A stretch of 64,000 nt of DNA from an uncultured Sphingomonadaceae bacterium (GTDB taxonomy: Bacteria; Pseudomonadota; Alphaproteobacteria; Sphingomonadales; Sphingomonadaceae): the NCBI GenBank assembly GCA_947488845.1, contig CANLBM010000015.1, positions 1 through 64,000 on the forward strand. The letters are read 5' to 3'. The stretch's first letter is position 1. Each line of letters opens with the position of its first letter. The position numbers and the translations under genes are program-made. Below the pieces are notes generated by a model, which saw only the letters and a program-made list of their open reading frames with translations, searched no databases and was not told where the DNA came from. Below are positions 62,145 through 64,000 of this stretch, piece by piece.

Positions 62145-64000
62145 ATGAATCGCGTTCGTGTACTCCTGCTTAACGCCGCCCTCGGGCCGCTCGATTACCG
62201 GGTCCCGGACGGCATGCAGGTGGAACCCGGTTCGATCGTGATGGCCCCGCTCGGTCCGCGCAAAATGCCAGGGGTCGTGTGGGAGGCCGAGAGTTTTCCG
62301 GTCGAGGAAATTGACCCGAAGAAACTGCGCCCATTGCTGGAGCTACGCGACGTTCCGCCATTGCGCGCGCCGCTGCGGCGGCTAATCGAGTGGACGGCCG
62401 CCTATTATTTCGCTTCTCCCGCTTCGGTGTTGCGGATGGTCTTGTCGAGCGGAGCGGCCTTTGCCGACAATCGCCCGATCAGCGAATATCGGCTGAACGG
62501 TTCGGTTCCGGACAGGATGACCCCGCAACGGGAGCAGGCGCTGGAAAAGCTGATCGGCGTGCAAGGCACGATCAGCGAACTCGCCAACAAGGCCGGTGTT
62601 TCGATTGCGGTGATCCGCGGACTGGAGAAGCTCGGCGTGTTTGATCGGGAGGATGTGTCTCCCTTTGCCATAACCGCCAACCCGTCACCCGATTTCGACA
62701 CCGTCGATCTCAGCGTCGACCAGAAAAATGTCAGCCAGACATTGATCGACGCGGTGCGCGCTGCGCAGTTCAAGCCATTCCTGCTCGACGGCGTCACCGG
62801 ATCGGGGAAAACCGAAGTCTATTTCGAAGCGGTTGCAGAAGCCTTGCGCCAGGACAAACAGGTGCTGGTGCTGCTCCCCGAAATCGCGCTGACCGAGCCA
62901 TTTCTGGACCGGTTCCACGCGCGCTTTGGTGCCGAACCGCTCGCCTGGCACAGCGGCATGAAACAGTCGGAGCGCAAGAGAAACTGGCGAGCGCTGGCCG
63001 ACGGCAATGCCAAGGTGATCGTCGGTGCGCGCTCCGCCTTGTTCCTGCCCTACGCAAATCTGGGCCTGATCATCGTCGACGAAGCGCACGAGACCAGCTT
63101 CAAGCAGGAAGACGGCGTCCGCTATCACGCCCGCGATGTCGCGATCATGCGTGGACTGCATGAAAAAATACCGGTCATTCTCGCCTCCGCCACGCCGGCG
63201 ATCGAGAGCCAGCATCAGGTCGAGCAGGGCAATTACCAGCTGCTCGAACTGCCCGCGCGTTTTGGCGGGGCGACAATGCCGGATATCGAAGCGCTCGACC
63301 TGACGGAGGATGTTCCACCGCGCGGGAGCTGGCTGGCGCCGACGCTGATCAACGCGCTGGAGGAAAATCTGGAGCGCGGCGAGCAGTCATTGCTGTTCCT
63401 CAACCGCCGCGGCTTCGCGCCGCTGACCCTATGCCGGACCTGCGGCCACCGTATCGACTGCCCCAATTGCACCGCGTGGATGGTCGAACATCGCCTGACC
63501 CGCCGCCTCGCCTGCCACCATTGCGGCCATGTCATGCCGATACCCGAAAAATGCCCGGAATGCGGCGACGAGGACAGTCTGGTGGCCTGCGGCCCCGGGG
63601 TGGAGCGGATTTGCGACGAGGTCAAAATGCTGTTTCCGCAGGCACGGACTGCGATTGTCACCTCGGACACGATCTGGTCGCCGCAGAAAGCCGCGGATTT
63701 TGTCCACCAGATGGAGGCCGGAGCGATTGATATCGTCGTTGGCACCCAGCTGGTGACCAAGGGCTATCATTTTCCCAATCTGACGTTGGTCGGCGTGGTG
63801 GATGCGGATATCGGGCTGGAAGGCGGCGATCTGCGCGCCGCCGAACGCAGCTTCCAGCAGATTGCCCAGGTCGCCGGACGCGCCGGGCGGGCAGAAAAAC
63901 CGGGGCGGGTCTACGTCCAGACCCGGATGCCGAATGCGCCGGTGATCCAGGCGCTGATCAAGAATGACCGCGAAGGATTCTACGCCGCCGAGATAGAGGC
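62145..64000 (+). CDS. priA: Primosomal protein N' (PriA), 3' end cut off by the window
   Basis: ATG 62145 (or in-frame ATG 62139) opens a frame with no stop before the right edge. It has the PriA 3'-end-binding start (NRVRVLLLNAALGPLDYRVP), Walker A GVTGSGKTEVY, the DEAH box (VDEAHE), and the primosome zinc module with paired CxxC motifs (CRTCGHRIDCPNC, CHHCGH, CPECGD). PriA restarts stalled replication forks. About 619 residues are in the window; the missing tail is around 100 aa. Base composition is like the core genome. Confidence 0.96.
   Translation, partial: MNRVRVLLLNAALGPLDYRVPDGMQVEPGSIVMAPLGPRKMPGVVWEAESFPVEEIDPKKLRPLLELRDVPPLRAPLRRLIEWTAAYYFASPASVLRMVLSSGAAFADNRPISEYRLNGSVPDRMTPQREQALEKLIGVQGTISELANKAGVSIAVIRGLEKLGVFDREDVSPFAITANPSPDFDTVDLSVDQKNVSQTLIDAVRAAQFKPFLLDGVTGSGKTEVYFEAVAEALRQDKQVLVLLPEIALTEPFLDRFHARFGAEPLAWHSGMKQSERKRNWRALADGNAKVIVGARSALFLPYANLGLIIVDEAHETSFKQEDGVRYHARDVAIMRGLHEKIPVILASATPAIESQHQVEQGNYQLLELPARFGGATMPDIEALDLTEDVPPRGSWLAPTLINALEENLERGEQSLLFLNRRGFAPLTLCRTCGHRIDCPNCTAWMVEHRLTRRLACHHCGHVMPIPEKCPECGDEDSLVACGPGVERICDEVKMLFPQARTAIVTSDTIWSPQKAADFVHQMEAGAIDIVVGTQLVTKGYHFPNLTLVGVVDADIGLEGGDLRAAERSFQQIAQVAGRAGRAEKPGRVYVQTRMPNAPVIQALIKNDREGFYAAEIE

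Noticed and set aside
1-64000. CRISPR arrays
   Set aside because: No evenly spaced short repeats with unique spacers; the repeats seen are dispersed hairpin elements.

Overview
This looks like chromosomal DNA of a Sphingomonadales alphaproteobacterium, in the range of Sphingorhabdus, Parasphingorhabdus or Sphingopyxis. The evidence is the mix of protein families (a TonB-dependent receptor beside a P450, a DUF3376 patatin, DUF6445, DUF1178, an alpha-type heat-shock promoter) and the gene order (comF-grxC-nitrilase-DUF1178, rph-rdgB-hemW opposite hrcA-grpE, rsmI-yraN-gshB-dedA opposite an lpoA-like gene). The genus is inference; no rRNA is present.

Positions 1-6366 are the right end of an integrated mobile element. 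It carries unrecognised genes, a TraG/VirD4-like coupling ATPase that seems to lack its own membrane helices, a single-helix membrane protein just before it, and a serine recombinase whose reading frame runs into the 3' end of a tRNA-Arg(CCT) gene and takes its stop codon there. The other element end lies outside the window.

Positions 6369-25900 are core genome. In order they are tRNA-Arg, DUF1178, a nitrilase-type amidase, grxC, comF, a methyltransferase, a NUDIX hydrolase, two orphan Flp pilins with a strong terminator, a minus-strand group (44-aa membrane protein, 616-aa exported protein, xerD, accA, M48/LysM lipoprotein), divergent aroK-aroB, a radA-cvpA-NifU-like-kefB operon, and a patatin tail-to-tail with a metallo-beta-lactamase-fold hydrolase.

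Positions 26000-33770 are accessory. They hold a DUF6445 oxygenase-like protein, a MarR regulator divergent from a cytochrome P450 - TonB receptor - SnoaL-like operon with a readable promoter and operator-like palindrome, a LuxR solo lacking the usual lactone-binding Trp, and a winged-helix-like protein.

Positions 33800-51820 hold dnaK-dnaJ behind an RpoH-type promoter, a PCu(A)C copper chaperone, a HExxH protein, OmpW, a MATE pump, a glycine-zipper lipoprotein, an indoleamine dioxygenase with a GntP permease, a PadR regulator bracketed by related palindromes, a class-C-type esterase, a HEPN-like small protein, hrcA-grpE, rph-rdgB, a CAP-domain lipoprotein and hemW. Positions 52000-64000 hold xerC, a tandem pair of membrane diguanylate cyclases, dedA, gshB, yraN, rsmI, an LpoA-like lipoprotein, fsa, DUF4197 and the start of priA. 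Several families of hairpin-forming extragenic repeats are scattered through the right half, one as a dense cluster between gshB and yraN.
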